Origin: Fibrobacter succinogenes | Lineage (GTDB): Bacteria; Fibrobacterota; Fibrobacteria; Fibrobacterales; Fibrobacteraceae | DNA: 60,529 bases | Reading direction: 5' to 3' | Assembly: GCA_902768715.1 (NCBI GenBank) | Contig: CACXMH010000022.1 | Coordinates: 1 to 60,529, forward strand | Notes under the pieces: generated by a model | What the model saw: the letters and a program-made list of their open reading frames with translations, nothing else | Told to the model about the DNA's origin: nothing | Database searches by the model: none | Position numbers and translations under genes: made by a program | Part shown: in pieces, positions 27,032 to 34,649 of the stretch | How positions within the stretch are numbered: position 1 is the first letter of the stretch | How the letters are laid out: every line of letters starts with the position of its first letter

Positions 27032-27994
27032 TTACGCCATCGTTTCCTTGATGCGGGCCCATCCGTCTTCGGGAATCTGGGCGCCCATCACCTGCACCAC
27101 TTCGTTAGAAACAATACTTCCCAGGTTGCCGGAGCGTTCCATGTCCCAGCCGTTCATGTAGCCGTACAAAAATCCCGAAGCCCACAGGTCGCCCGCACCG
27201 GTGGTATCAATGGCCTTTGCAGAACCGGCCTGCACGCGGGTCACCACTCCATCTTTGGCAATCAAAGCGCCACGCTTGCCTATTTTCACCACGGCCACCT
27301 TCGCCTTCTTGGCAAGCACATCCAGAGCTGCCTCTTCCTTGACTCCGGCGTAGGCAAAGGCCTCGTCTTCGTTGGCGATAATGATGTCGATCATCTTTTC
27401 TTCGAAAAGTTCGTCAAACAGTTTGCGGCAGGCATCCACCACACCGAAGCTGCTAAAGTCCAGAGCCGTTTCGACACCCAGACTGCGGGCAAGAGTAAAG
27501 GCCTTCTTGAAACACTCCCCATTGAAGGCGCGATAACCTTCGGCGTAAAGCAGGCCCACGTCGTCGTAGAGGGCGGGCACAAAGTCGGCGCTCCCTAGAA
27601 AGTCAGACGCTCCAAGGTAAGTCCACATGGAACGCTGGGCATCGGGAGTCACCGCCGAAAATACACAGCCCGTAGCCGCACCGGACAGTCCCAGCTTGGA
27701 TTCCACGCCGTTTCGTTCCAGGTGCTTCTGGAAGATTTTTCCCAAGTCGTCGTCACCGATTTTAGAAATGAAGGCGGACCTGCCCCCTAGGCGCGAAAGT
27801 CCCACCATGGTATTGCAGGTAGAGCCACCAGGCACACGCACGGGATTTTTCAGCGACAGCAGGAACTTTTCCATCTGGGGCCAATCCACCATGTTCATGC
27901 CACCCTTCTGCACTCCCTGGGATTCAATCCAGGAGTCATCCACATTGGCCAAGATATCCACCAGGGCAGCGCCCATTCCTAAAACCTTTTTCAT
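27032..27994 (-). CDS. PfkB-family sugar or nucleoside kinase
   Basis: 320 residues. It has the PfkB N-motif PGGSTCNTMVGLSRLGGRSAFISK and the C-motif DTTGAGDLWASGFLYG with the catalytic Asp. It is closest in style to adenosine/ribokinase-like members. The start ATG overlaps the rhomboid stop (TGATG), so translation is coupled. The substrate is unknown. Confidence 0.88.
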   Translation of the reverse strand: MKKVLGMGAALVDILANVDDSWIESQGVQKGGMNMVDWPQMEKFLLSLKNPVRVPGGSTCNTMVGLSRLGGRSAFISKIGDDDLGKIFQKHLERNGVESKLGLSGAATGCVFSAVTPDAQRSMWTYLGASDFLGSADFVPALYDDVGLLYAEGYRAFNGECFKKAFTLARSLGVETALDFSSFGVVDACRKLFDELFEEKMIDIIIANEDEAFAYAGVKEEAALDVLAKKAKVAVVKIGKRGALIAKDGVVTRVQAGSAKAIDTTGAGDLWASGFLYGYMNGWDMERSGNLGSIVSNEVVQVMGAQIPEDGWARIKETMA

Positions 27995-28926
27995 CAGTAA
28001 CCTCTCCTACGGCGCAGCCTTTCGCTGGCCTTCAACAAAAACTGTCGTTCAGATTCCGTCAACGACTGGATTCCTTCTGCATTGACTTTTTTCAGGATTT
28101 CATCCATCCGCTTCTGTTCGTCCATGTAAAAGACTTCACCTTCCAGAACTTCGGGTTCTTCGACACGAGTATCTGTCCTTTGCCCATCCCGGTTTTCGGT
28201 ATCAAAGGGATTGTTCCATTTTTTATAGCGGCCGGGGTGCTTGGAGAACAAACGGAAAAAACCGGACAAGGGCGAATTGTAAAGAATACTGGAGCTCTTG
28301 GTAAACACATTCTGGTACAAGGCCATGTAGATAAATCCCGCCACAACGCCACCCAAATGGGCGAAGTGGGCTATGGCATCGCCGGTATTTGCAAACATCA
28401 CATCAAAGGCAACCATCACCCACATGGCATGCTTGATTTTCATTGGGATAATGAAGAACATCAAGATGCGTCTTTCCGGAAAAAACTTGTAATAAGCAAC
28501 AAACACCCCCATCAAGGCACCAGAGGCTCCGATAATGGGATTATGGGTGAGTCCCAAAATACTCATGCCAACACTGAATATGGCCGCAAATATTCCACAG
28601 AAGAAATACATGAAGGCAAAATGCTTGGCCCCCATCCATTCCCCGACCTCTGCACCGAACATCCAGAGCATCAGCATATTGAAAAAGAAATGCATAAAAT
28701 CCACATGAATAAACATGTAGGTCACGTAACGCCAAGCCTCGAAGGGTGCGGTCGGCAAAAAGGCTCCAAAGTAGAGGATATACTCCTGAAGCGAACCATA
28801 TCCAACACCGGGCAGGTTCAAATGCAACCCTAGCATGCCACCCACAATGGCCGCAATCGCAAACACCACAGCGTTTGAAATCAGCAGGACTCGAATAACC
28901 TTGGGTAAGAATCGAAAGGGCGTCAT
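27994..28926 (-). CDS. Rhomboid-family membrane protease
   Basis: 310 residues with six membrane segments in the first 200. The catalytic Ser is in IIGASGALMGV and the His in AHFAHLGGVVAG, with a further conserved HxDFMHFFFNM in helix 2, so it should be an active intramembrane serine protease. A charged C-terminal tail of about 100 residues is disordered or regulatory. It lies two bases after the coaD stop and is coupled to the PfkB gene. Confidence 0.9.
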   Translation of the reverse strand: MTPFRFLPKVIRVLLISNAVVFAIAAIVGGMLGLHLNLPGVGYGSLQEYILYFGAFLPTAPFEAWRYVTYMFIHVDFMHFFFNMLMLWMFGAEVGEWMGAKHFAFMYFFCGIFAAIFSVGMSILGLTHNPIIGASGALMGVFVAYYKFFPERRILMFFIIPMKIKHAMWVMVAFDVMFANTGDAIAHFAHLGGVVAGFIYMALYQNVFTKSSSILYNSPLSGFFRLFSKHPGRYKKWNNPFDTENRDGQRTDTRVEEPEVLEGEVFYMDEQKRMDEILKKVNAEGIQSLTESERQFLLKASERLRRRRGY

Positions 28927-28928
28927 AA

Positions 28929-29432
28929 TTAGCGGCTAGTTTTCAACAACAAGGGAATGACTTCGACATGGACATAGTTCGAAAGCAATTCTCGACCATC
29001 TACCGTATCCGAAACGCCGGCCTTCAAGAGCTCGCGAACCACGGAACTGCTTAGCGATAGGTGTTCCGAGGCGCTGGAGAAAATAACCGTTTCGCATTCG
29101 GGATAAAGAGTCCGATTGTTCCAGGCGATGGACTGTTCATATTCAACATCCATAGCACCGCGCACGCCCCGGACCAGAAACTTCGAACCGACGCTTTTCA
29201 TAAAATCTACAGTCAGTCCATCATAAGAAGTCACTTTCACATTCGGGATTCCGGCAACGGACTTGTTTATGATGGTCAGGCGGTCCGATTCCGAAAACAT
29301 GTTCTTCTTGGAGGCGTTTACGGCAAGCACAACCCACAGCTCATCGAAAAGGGCGGCGGCCCTTTTGACAATGTCCAGGTGTCCCAAGGTAAACGGATCA
29401 AAAGACCCTGCAAATACAGCAATTCTTTCCAT
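28929..29432 (-). CDS. coaD: Phosphopantetheine adenylyltransferase
   Basis: Makes dephospho-CoA from phosphopantetheine and ATP, the fourth step of CoA synthesis. 167 residues with AGSFDPFTLGHLDIVKRA, VRGVRGAMDVEYEQSIAW and FSSASEHLSLSSSVVREL. All CoaD motifs are intact. It is preceded by a heptad array and rsmD on the same strand, a common pairing (rsmD-coaD). Confidence 0.97.
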   Translation of the reverse strand: MERIAVFAGSFDPFTLGHLDIVKRAAALFDELWVVLAVNASKKNMFSESDRLTIINKSVAGIPNVKVTSYDGLTVDFMKSVGSKFLVRGVRGAMDVEYEQSIAWNNRTLYPECETVIFSSASEHLSLSSSVVRELLKAGVSDTVDGRELLSNYVHVEVIPLLLKTSR

Positions 29433-29449
29433 GCTGTAAATATAGTCAA

Positions 29450-29506
29450 TAGGGGTTAGGTTTTAGGGATTAGGGGTTAGGATTTAGGGGGGGGCGTTGT
29501 GAGGAT
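29450..29506. repeat. Clean period-7 array with partial REP
   Basis: Six perfect 7-base registers from 29450 to 29491 (units TAGGGGT, TAGGTTT, TAGGGAT, TAGGGGT, TAGGATT, TAGGGGG) run into GAGGATGACGTTCC, a REP half. The array separates coaD from rsmD. Confidence 0.9.
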
Positions 29507-29513
29507 GACGTTC

Positions 29514-30062
29514 CTACGACCTATAAATCACCAACGAGGATTCCCCATAGCGACGGACCTGTACCGTTCCCGCATCGGAGGCCTCTTTGACCCATGCAGG
29601 CATATTTCGACTGGGAGCTTCGAACACGGCTACACCACCAGGATTCAGCCACTGCCAGAAAGAGCGCAAGTCCGGATAATCCATATCCTTGAAGGGCGGA
29701 TCCGCATATATCAAATCAAAGCCGCCTTCGGCACACAGTTCCTCTTTATCCAGAGTCAGCACGTTCTTTTCGTACAAAGTAAGATTCTTTTCCAGGGACA
29801 ACGCCTTGTACCCCTGCAACAAGAGATGCGCTTGGGAATGAACCATTTCCACAGCCACCACATGGGCTGCCCCGCGGCTCAAGGCCTCAATTCCCATAAT
29901 GCCCGAACCCGCAAACAGGTCCAGCATACGGAATCCATCTACGGATTGCAAAATATTGAACAAAGCCTCGCGGGTCCTTGAACCCGTGGGCCTGGTTTTC
30001 ATACTTGGAGGAGAAGGGACCATCCGTCCGCGAAGGTCCCCGCCCGTAATGCGTATCGGCAT
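29514..30062 (-). CDS. rsmD: 16S rRNA (guanine966-N2)-methyltransferase
   Basis: 182 residues. MPIRITGGDLRGRMVPSP, RPTGSRTREALFNIL, the SAM-binding MLDLFAGSGIMGIEALSRGA and the catalytic DLIYADPPF (DPPF) are all present. It modifies 16S rRNA in ribosome assembly. The start lies two bases after the frame-corrected stop of the pilN-like gene. Confidence 0.96.
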   Translation of the reverse strand: MPIRITGGDLRGRMVPSPPSMKTRPTGSRTREALFNILQSVDGFRMLDLFAGSGIMGIEALSRGAAHVVAVEMVHSQAHLLLQGYKALSLEKNLTLYEKNVLTLDKEELCAEGGFDLIYADPPFKDMDYPDLRSFWQWLNPGGVAVFEAPSRNMPAWVKEASDAGTVQVRRYGESSLVIYRS

Positions 30063-30137
30063 ATTAAGGAACGACGAACATCACGAGCTGCATAGAACTC
30101 TGGATGTCGCGCTTGGCAAAGGCCATTTCCATTTTCG

Positions 30138-31016
30138 TCACACCCACGCGGACCGGAGATTCCAGCAGGGCCGTTGCAAAGTTCTGCAATTCCGGGAAAT
30201 CCGAATTGGCAGACAACGTGTAGGAATAGCGCTTATAAACACCAAAGTCTTCAACAGAAGGCTTTTCAAGTCCCTTGACAGTAAGCTTGCAAAATTCGTA
30301 ACCGCAGCAAGATTCGGAGTCGAAACATTGAACAAGCCAAACGCGGTAATGTCCGTGGCCGGAGCATTTTCCGGAAGAGGCGGAGTTCTGAAATCGGCGC
30401 TCACCGCTTTCAGGCGTTCCAAGAAGCTCCGCTGAGAAGTAGGCTTGGCAGCCACACCTCGAACGTAGTAGTAGTTGGGCGTCTGGAAGATGCAGTCAGA
30501 AAAGCCCACATCATCAGGCGTAGCCGTAGAAAGGAACGTAAGGAACTGGGCACTTGCCGCTTTCTGGTAAGAAAGTTTTTCCAGAGGCAGGTAAGACTCA
30601 TAATTCGTTCTGCTGTTGTTGTACAGGGCCTTGGGATTAATTTCACCCACCACCTGCTTCACGGTCATGCCTTCGCGCATCTTGAGCACGGCCTTCTCGG
30701 CGGCAGCCTCCGCTTCCAAGAGTCCACCGGCAGTGGTGGTCTGTCCAGCACCCAAGGTCAAGGCCTGACTCGGGTCTTCGGCACCAATCAAGGACAAGTA
30801 TGCTTCGGGCAAAGCGCCCTGCAATGGAGCAGGCACACCGAACACGCTCAAGAAGCAGCTGAACGCCACCACCACAAAGGCGGCGGCAAGTCCGATCGTC
30901 AGCAACTTGGACTTAGAAGATTTCCTTGCCGCGCGGACATCGGTCACATGGACCGGATTCACGTTTTCCATCAAGGAAGAACGTTCGGCAGCTTCAATCA
31001 GGTTTAAATGAATCAT
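30138..31016 (-). CDS. PilN-like fimbrial assembly protein, frameshifted at the 3' end
   Basis: 292 residues as read. The start (MIHLNLIEAAERSS) and one membrane helix (about 38-60) fit PilN-like partners of PilM. Residues to about 255 look normal. The tail after LLSRDL is in the wrong frame: shifting by one base between about 30240 and 30330 gives VEDFGVYKRYSYTLSANSDF and so on, ending in QLVMFVVP with a stop at 30064-30066, two bases before rsmD. The intended gene is therefore 30064-31016. The start overlaps pilM by four bases. Function as a pilus inner-membrane protein is inferred from position and topology. Confidence 0.7.
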   Translation of the reverse strand: MIHLNLIEAAERSSLMENVNPVHVTDVRAARKSSKSKLLTIGLAAAFVVVAFSCFLSVFGVPAPLQGALPEAYLSLIGAEDPSQALTLGAGQTTTAGGLLEAEAAAEKAVLKMREGMTVKQVVGEINPKALYNNSRTNYESYLPLEKLSYQKAASAQFLTFLSTATPDDVGFSDCIFQTPNYYYVRGVAAKPTSQRSFLERLKAVSADFRTPPLPENAPATDITAFGLFNVSTPNLAAVTNFASLLSRDLKSLLLKTLVFISAIPTRCLPIRISRNCRTLQRPCWNLRSAWV

Positions 31017-31927
31017 ACTTCCTCCATCAGGTTCAGGGCAGCACCGATAGCACCGGCACAGCTGAGAACGGCGGCAGAATCAGCTTCTTCCACCGGAAGT
31101 CTAAGGCTAGAGAAAGAATCCATCAGGACAATCTGGTATTCAGGAAGCGCACCCTGCAGGTTTTTCATGAACAGGGGGTCTGTAGCCAGTTCGCCGCACA
31201 AATGGATTTGCTTTACATCAAAGGACACGTCATCTTCCTTGGCATAATCGATTTGCTCACGAATGCCGTTGGCCAAGAAACCGTACGCTTCTTCGGCGGA
31301 CTTGTCCACCAAGGAAAGGGTAGATACACAGCGCAGGTCCTGGAGCCTGTCCTTGGAAATCCACATCATGGTAACGCCCGCAAAATCGGCCTTGATAACG
31401 CATTCCAGCCCATCGATATGGTCTGCAGCATCCATCAGGTTCAGCAGCGAAAGCACATCCACTTCCATGGTCTTGGGCGCTAAGCCCTTGTTGCGGAAGC
31501 CTTTACGAACTCCATCCACCCATTCACGACGGACGGCAATCAAAAGCACGGTCTCACCGACGGTGGCGTCACCGCACAGGACCTGGTAGTCCATGATATA
31601 AGAGCCTTTTTCGGCGTTGGTAATCAGACCGAGATACCATTCCAGGTAGTCTTCACGGTTGGCGCAAGCCTCGGCGGGAATAAAAACCTGCCTCACGACG
31701 GAGCGGAAAGCCGGTATAGACAGGGACACCGCCTCTACGGATTCCTGCTGGATGGATTCCAACCAAGCCTGGAGGACCGTTTCAAAAGTGTAAACGTCAT
31801 CCAGGGGACTGGTCCCCGTCTGGAGGATAGCCGTGCGCAAGACCCGCTTTTCGGCGGAGTCCAACAGGGCCACTTTCAGGGATGCATCCCCGACCTCAAT
31901 ACCTAGATAAATCTTCGTATCACTCAT
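31013..31927 (-). CDS. PilM-like ATPase of a type IV pilus or secretion system
   Basis: 304 residues of the actin/FtsA-like PilM fold. YLGIEVGDASLKVALLD at the N-terminus is the first phosphate-binding motif and a C-terminal ALNLMEEV tail follows SCAGAIGAALNL. It likely sits under the inner membrane and binds the N-terminus of the PilN-like protein. The downstream gene overlaps by four bases. No pilO, pilP or pilQ follows, which is unusual for a full set. Confidence 0.75.
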   Translation of the reverse strand: MSDTKIYLGIEVGDASLKVALLDSAEKRVLRTAILQTGTSPLDDVYTFETVLQAWLESIQQESVEAVSLSIPAFRSVVRQVFIPAEACANREDYLEWYLGLITNAEKGSYIMDYQVLCGDATVGETVLLIAVRREWVDGVRKGFRNKGLAPKTMEVDVLSLLNLMDAADHIDGLECVIKADFAGVTMMWISKDRLQDLRCVSTLSLVDKSAEEAYGFLANGIREQIDYAKEDDVSFDVKQIHLCGELATDPLFMKNLQGALPEYQIVLMDSFSSLRLPVEEADSAAVLSCAGAIGAALNLMEEV

Positions 31928-31962
31928 ATACTCAACGACTTATGAAAATGTACACCCTAAAA

Positions 31963-32424
31963 CTAATCAAAAATCACCCCCTGTAGGAGGCCTTCCAGTT
32001 TTTTCTTGCCGATTCCGGGTACTTTTTGCAAATCCTGTGGGCCCGAAAAAGGGCCGTTTTGTGCACGAAACGCCAAAATTTTCTCGGCAAGCTTGGGTCC
32101 AACCCCTTTCAGGGCGCACAATTCCTCTACCCCTGCAGAATTGACATGTATGGGCAATTTTGGCTTTTTTTGTTTATTTTTCGCGTTTTTTGTTTTTTTT
32201 GCCTTTTGACCATCATCCACAGCGGATGTTACTTTGTCTGTAACCACGATAAAGTCAGGTCCGGACATTTTCGAGATATAATCTCTTTCGGCGATATATT
32301 CCAAATTGGAGTATTCTTCCACCTGCCCGATGGCGGGTACACCCCAGGGTAGATAGCGGAAAACCAGCCCAAGTACCAAAAAGACCAGGGCCATACGGAG
32401 GATTTGTTTTTCGGGAGCGTTCAT
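31963..32424 (-). CDS. ComEA-like membrane-anchored helix-hairpin-helix protein
   Basis: 153 residues. An N-terminal membrane anchor (MALVFLVLGLVFRYLPW) is followed by a Lys-rich spacer (about 75-95) and a C-terminal ComEA HhH pair: VNSAGVEELCALKGVGPKLA and FSGPQDLQKVPGIGKKKLE. Such proteins bind DNA at the periplasmic face in natural competence. The ATG at 32424 is preferred. It lies next to pilM/pilN-like genes, which supports a DNA-uptake role. Confidence 0.82.
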   Translation of the reverse strand: MNAPEKQILRMALVFLVLGLVFRYLPWGVPAIGQVEEYSNLEYIAERDYISKMSGPDFIVVTDKVTSAVDDGQKAKKTKNAKNKQKKPKLPIHVNSAGVEELCALKGVGPKLAEKILAFRAQNGPFSGPQDLQKVPGIGKKKLEGLLQGVIFD

Positions 32425-32433
32425 CAGGAGCAC

Positions 32434-33186
32434 CTACGGACTACGCAGGGGCTCCTTAAATCGTCCGTCCAGCAGCCCCTGCTTTTTTTGTTCATGTAGC
32501 AAGGCTTCGACGGCATTCGCGTCAGAAGGCACATCCACAGAGATGCTCTCATAGGGACTCTGGACCATACGAATAGGGCGCACACCCATAATCCGCATCT
32601 GCTCCAAGGAGCGCTCCAGTTCAAGCTTACTCTGGGACAAAGAAGTAAATTCATCGCGAGACTTGCGGGAATAGGCGTAGATTCCCTGGTGCTGGAACCA
32701 CCGGCCAGCTTCGCCTGCAGGGATTTCCCGGCGAAAGTCAACAGCAAAACCGTCCTTGACCAAGACCTTCACCACTGTCTTCAAGGGAACATCTTCCGGC
32801 TTAAGCGGGCAGGCCACCGTCACCCAGCAGTCCGGGTTTTCGGCAAGAGTTCGGGCGACATCGCACAAGACCGAAGGCTCTACCAGAGGTTCGTCTCCCT
32901 GCAGGTTCACCACCAGGTCAAGGTCCAAGGCACGGGCGGCCTCTGCCACCCGGTCAGAACCGGTAGCCGCCACCCCCGTCAACAAAAATTCGAATCCGGC
33001 ACGGGAAACTACCTCGGCAATCTCGTCGCTGTCGGTAGCACAGACGATACGGTCAAAGCATTCCGCAAGGGCTGCCCGCTCCAGGGTGCGGACAATCATC
33101 TCCTTACCGCACAACTTGAAAAGCGGCTTCCCCGGAAAGCGGGAAGACCCCATGCGGGCAGGAACAATACAGGAGACAGGAGACAT
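32434..33186 (-). CDS. kdsB: CMP-KDO synthetase
   Basis: 250 residues. Activates 3-deoxy-D-manno-octulosonate with CTP for lipid A/LPS core. IVPARMGSSRFPGKPL, VVNLQGDEPLVEP and FQHQGIYAYSR are the family motifs. It shows the organism has LPS. It is followed 9 bases later by the comEA-like gene. Confidence 0.95.
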   Translation of the reverse strand: MSPVSCIVPARMGSSRFPGKPLFKLCGKEMIVRTLERAALAECFDRIVCATDSDEIAEVVSRAGFEFLLTGVAATGSDRVAEAARALDLDLVVNLQGDEPLVEPSVLCDVARTLAENPDCWVTVACPLKPEDVPLKTVVKVLVKDGFAVDFRREIPAGEAGRWFQHQGIYAYSRKSRDEFTSLSQSKLELERSLEQMRIMGVRPIRMVQSPYESISVDVPSDANAVEALLHEQKKQGLLDGRFKEPLRSP

Positions 33187-33206
33187 AGTCCAGGCAAAGG
33201 AGGCTT

Positions 33207-33494
33207 CTAGCCGCCAATGACCTTGGGAATGGCGAAGTGGTCGTTTTCCACCGCCGGCGCATTTGCAAAAGCCTGCTCCAGGGTGAAACCCTGTACAGGT
33301 ACATCTTCGCGAAGAACCGTCTCGCCAGTTTCGACGGCGGTCATAGGTTCTACATTGGAAAGGTCCAGAGCCTTCAACGCTTCCAAATGATTGAGCATCT
33401 TGTCCAGGTGGCCCTTGACGGCAGGAATTTCCTCTTCGGAAATGCTCAGGCGGGACAACTTGGCCAATTTTAGGACTTCATCATTTTCAAGCAT
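33207..33494 (-). CDS. gatC: Aspartyl/glutamyl-tRNA amidotransferase subunit C
   Basis: 95 residues. LAKLSRLSISEEE is the GatC N-terminus, then LDLSNVEPMT and LREDVP. It stabilises GatAB, which makes Gln-tRNA(Gln) or Asn-tRNA(Asn). ATG at 33494 is selected because GGAG lies six bases before it. gatA and gatB are not in the window. Confidence 0.93.
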   Translation of the reverse strand: MLENDEVLKLAKLSRLSISEEEIPAVKGHLDKMLNHLEALKALDLSNVEPMTAVETGETVLREDVPVQGFTLEQAFANAPAVENDHFAIPKVIGG

Positions 33495-33550
33495 AGGACT
33501 CTCCAATCTTTACCAGCGGTAATATAGAAAATTTTGGAATGAAAGGCAAA

Positions 33551-33791
33551 TGAGGTTCTAGGTGTGAGGTCGGGGCTTCGCCCCTTTGAGGTATGGGGTA
33601 TGAGTTATGAGTTATGAGGTGTGAAATTAGTCCATTTTCGTCATGTTCGCGACCTGTGGTGAGCCATGTCGAACCAAAGCGAACATCTGCTTGCATCTCT
33701 CAAGCAGAACCTCGCCTTCGCGAGGATGACAACTCTTGAGACCTGCAGCCCTAATACCTAAAACCTACAACCTAACCCCTATCCCCTACCC
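33551..33791. repeat. Composite intergenic repeat: heptads, TTC-loop hairpin, REP palindromes, heptads
   Basis: TGAGGTT, CTAGGTG and TGAGGTC lead into the hairpin GGGGC-TTC-GCCCC-TT (33572-33586), then TGAGGTA, TGGGGTA, TGAGTTA twice, TGAGGTG and TGAAATT. REP-like elements (33640-33730) follow, then an inverse-orientation TAG heptad array (33749-33791) that ends inside uvrD and includes its TAG stop. This fills the whole 290-base gap between gatC and uvrD; no gene is present. Confidence 0.85.
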
Positions 33792-34649
33792 CACCACCTG
33801 CAGGGCGGCATATTTCAGGATAATGGTACGCAGGTTTCCATCGCCAAAACGCACATCTACGCGGGCGTTGTCCCCCTCTCCGTAGCAGCGGGTAACAGTC
33901 CCAACACCGTACTTGATGTGCCGCACCTTTGCTCCCGGATGGAAAGGATTCTCGCTGTACTCGTCATAGACAATGCGGGGGCCCGACGTATCCACAGAGC
34001 TGGTGGTCGGAGCTACCTTTATGGGATTGCGATAGACGATACGCCGGTCGTTCTTGCGGACCGAATCCGGAACGGAACTCCTGGAGCTGCCGAACCGAGA
34101 CCCGCCCGAAAATCCCGACGAGCCCGTGCTAGAAGCTCCGGAGCCAAAGCTCCGGTTGCGAACAAAAGACGGAGCACTGTTGTAACGGGGCTTTTCAGGA
34201 GCATCAGGCGTCCAGCCCGAAAAGGCGGGCCGTTCATCTATACAAGGCGTAAATTCTACAACAGAAGGGTCAAGTTCCTTCAAGAAACGGGAGGGCGCAA
34301 AAGGCCGGATAGTTCCCTGGAAAAAGCGTCGTTCCGCATGGTACAGGTAAAGCTTCTTTTCGGCACGGGTACAGCCCACGTAGAACAGGCGGCGTTCCTC
34401 TTCAAGCTGGTCGTTGGCCTCCTTGACGCTCAGCATGGAGCTTTCCCGAATCAACGGGAAAATACCGTCGTCACAGCCGGCAATGTGCACCGTATTGAAC
34501 TCCAGGCCCTTCGCCATGTGAATGGTCATGAGAGTTACATGACCCTTGGAATCGTCCACCTTCTTGTCGGCGTCGGTCAAGAGGGAAATATCCTGCAAAA
34601 AGGCATCCAGAGTTGCCCCCGGTCCGCAAGAATTCCTTGTAGGCAACAT
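33786..34649 (-). CDS. UvrD/PcrA helicase, C-terminal part (after break)
   Basis: Second part of a broken UvrD/PcrA helicase. The homologous part begins at TLDAFLQDISLLTD (about 34620) and includes TIHMAKGLEF (motif V), EERRLFYVGCTRAEKKLYL (motif VI) and a C-terminal Tudor-like tail GAKVRHIKYGVGTV. The first 12 residues are out-of-frame sequence. Compared with PcrA, about 28 residues are missing between this part and the N-terminal part, plus a frame change. The stop is supplied by a heptad repeat. Product status (assembly error or real loss) is open. Confidence 0.75.
   Translation of the reverse strand: MLPTRNSCGPGATLDAFLQDISLLTDADKKVDDSKGHVTLMTIHMAKGLEFNTVHIAGCDDGIFPLIRESSMLSVKEANDQLEEERRLFYVGCTRAEKKLYLYHAERRFFQGTIRPFAPSRFLKELDPSVVEFTPCIDERPAFSGWTPDAPEKPRYNSAPSFVRNRSFGSGASSTGSSGFSGGSRFGSSRSSVPDSVRKNDRRIVYRNPIKVAPTTSSVDTSGPRIVYDEYSENPFHPGAKVRHIKYGVGTVTRCYGEGDNARVDVRFGDGNLRTIILKYAALQVVG

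Noticed and set aside
29450-29491. CRISPR-like repeat array
   Set aside because: Unit length is 7 with no spacers, and no cas genes are near.
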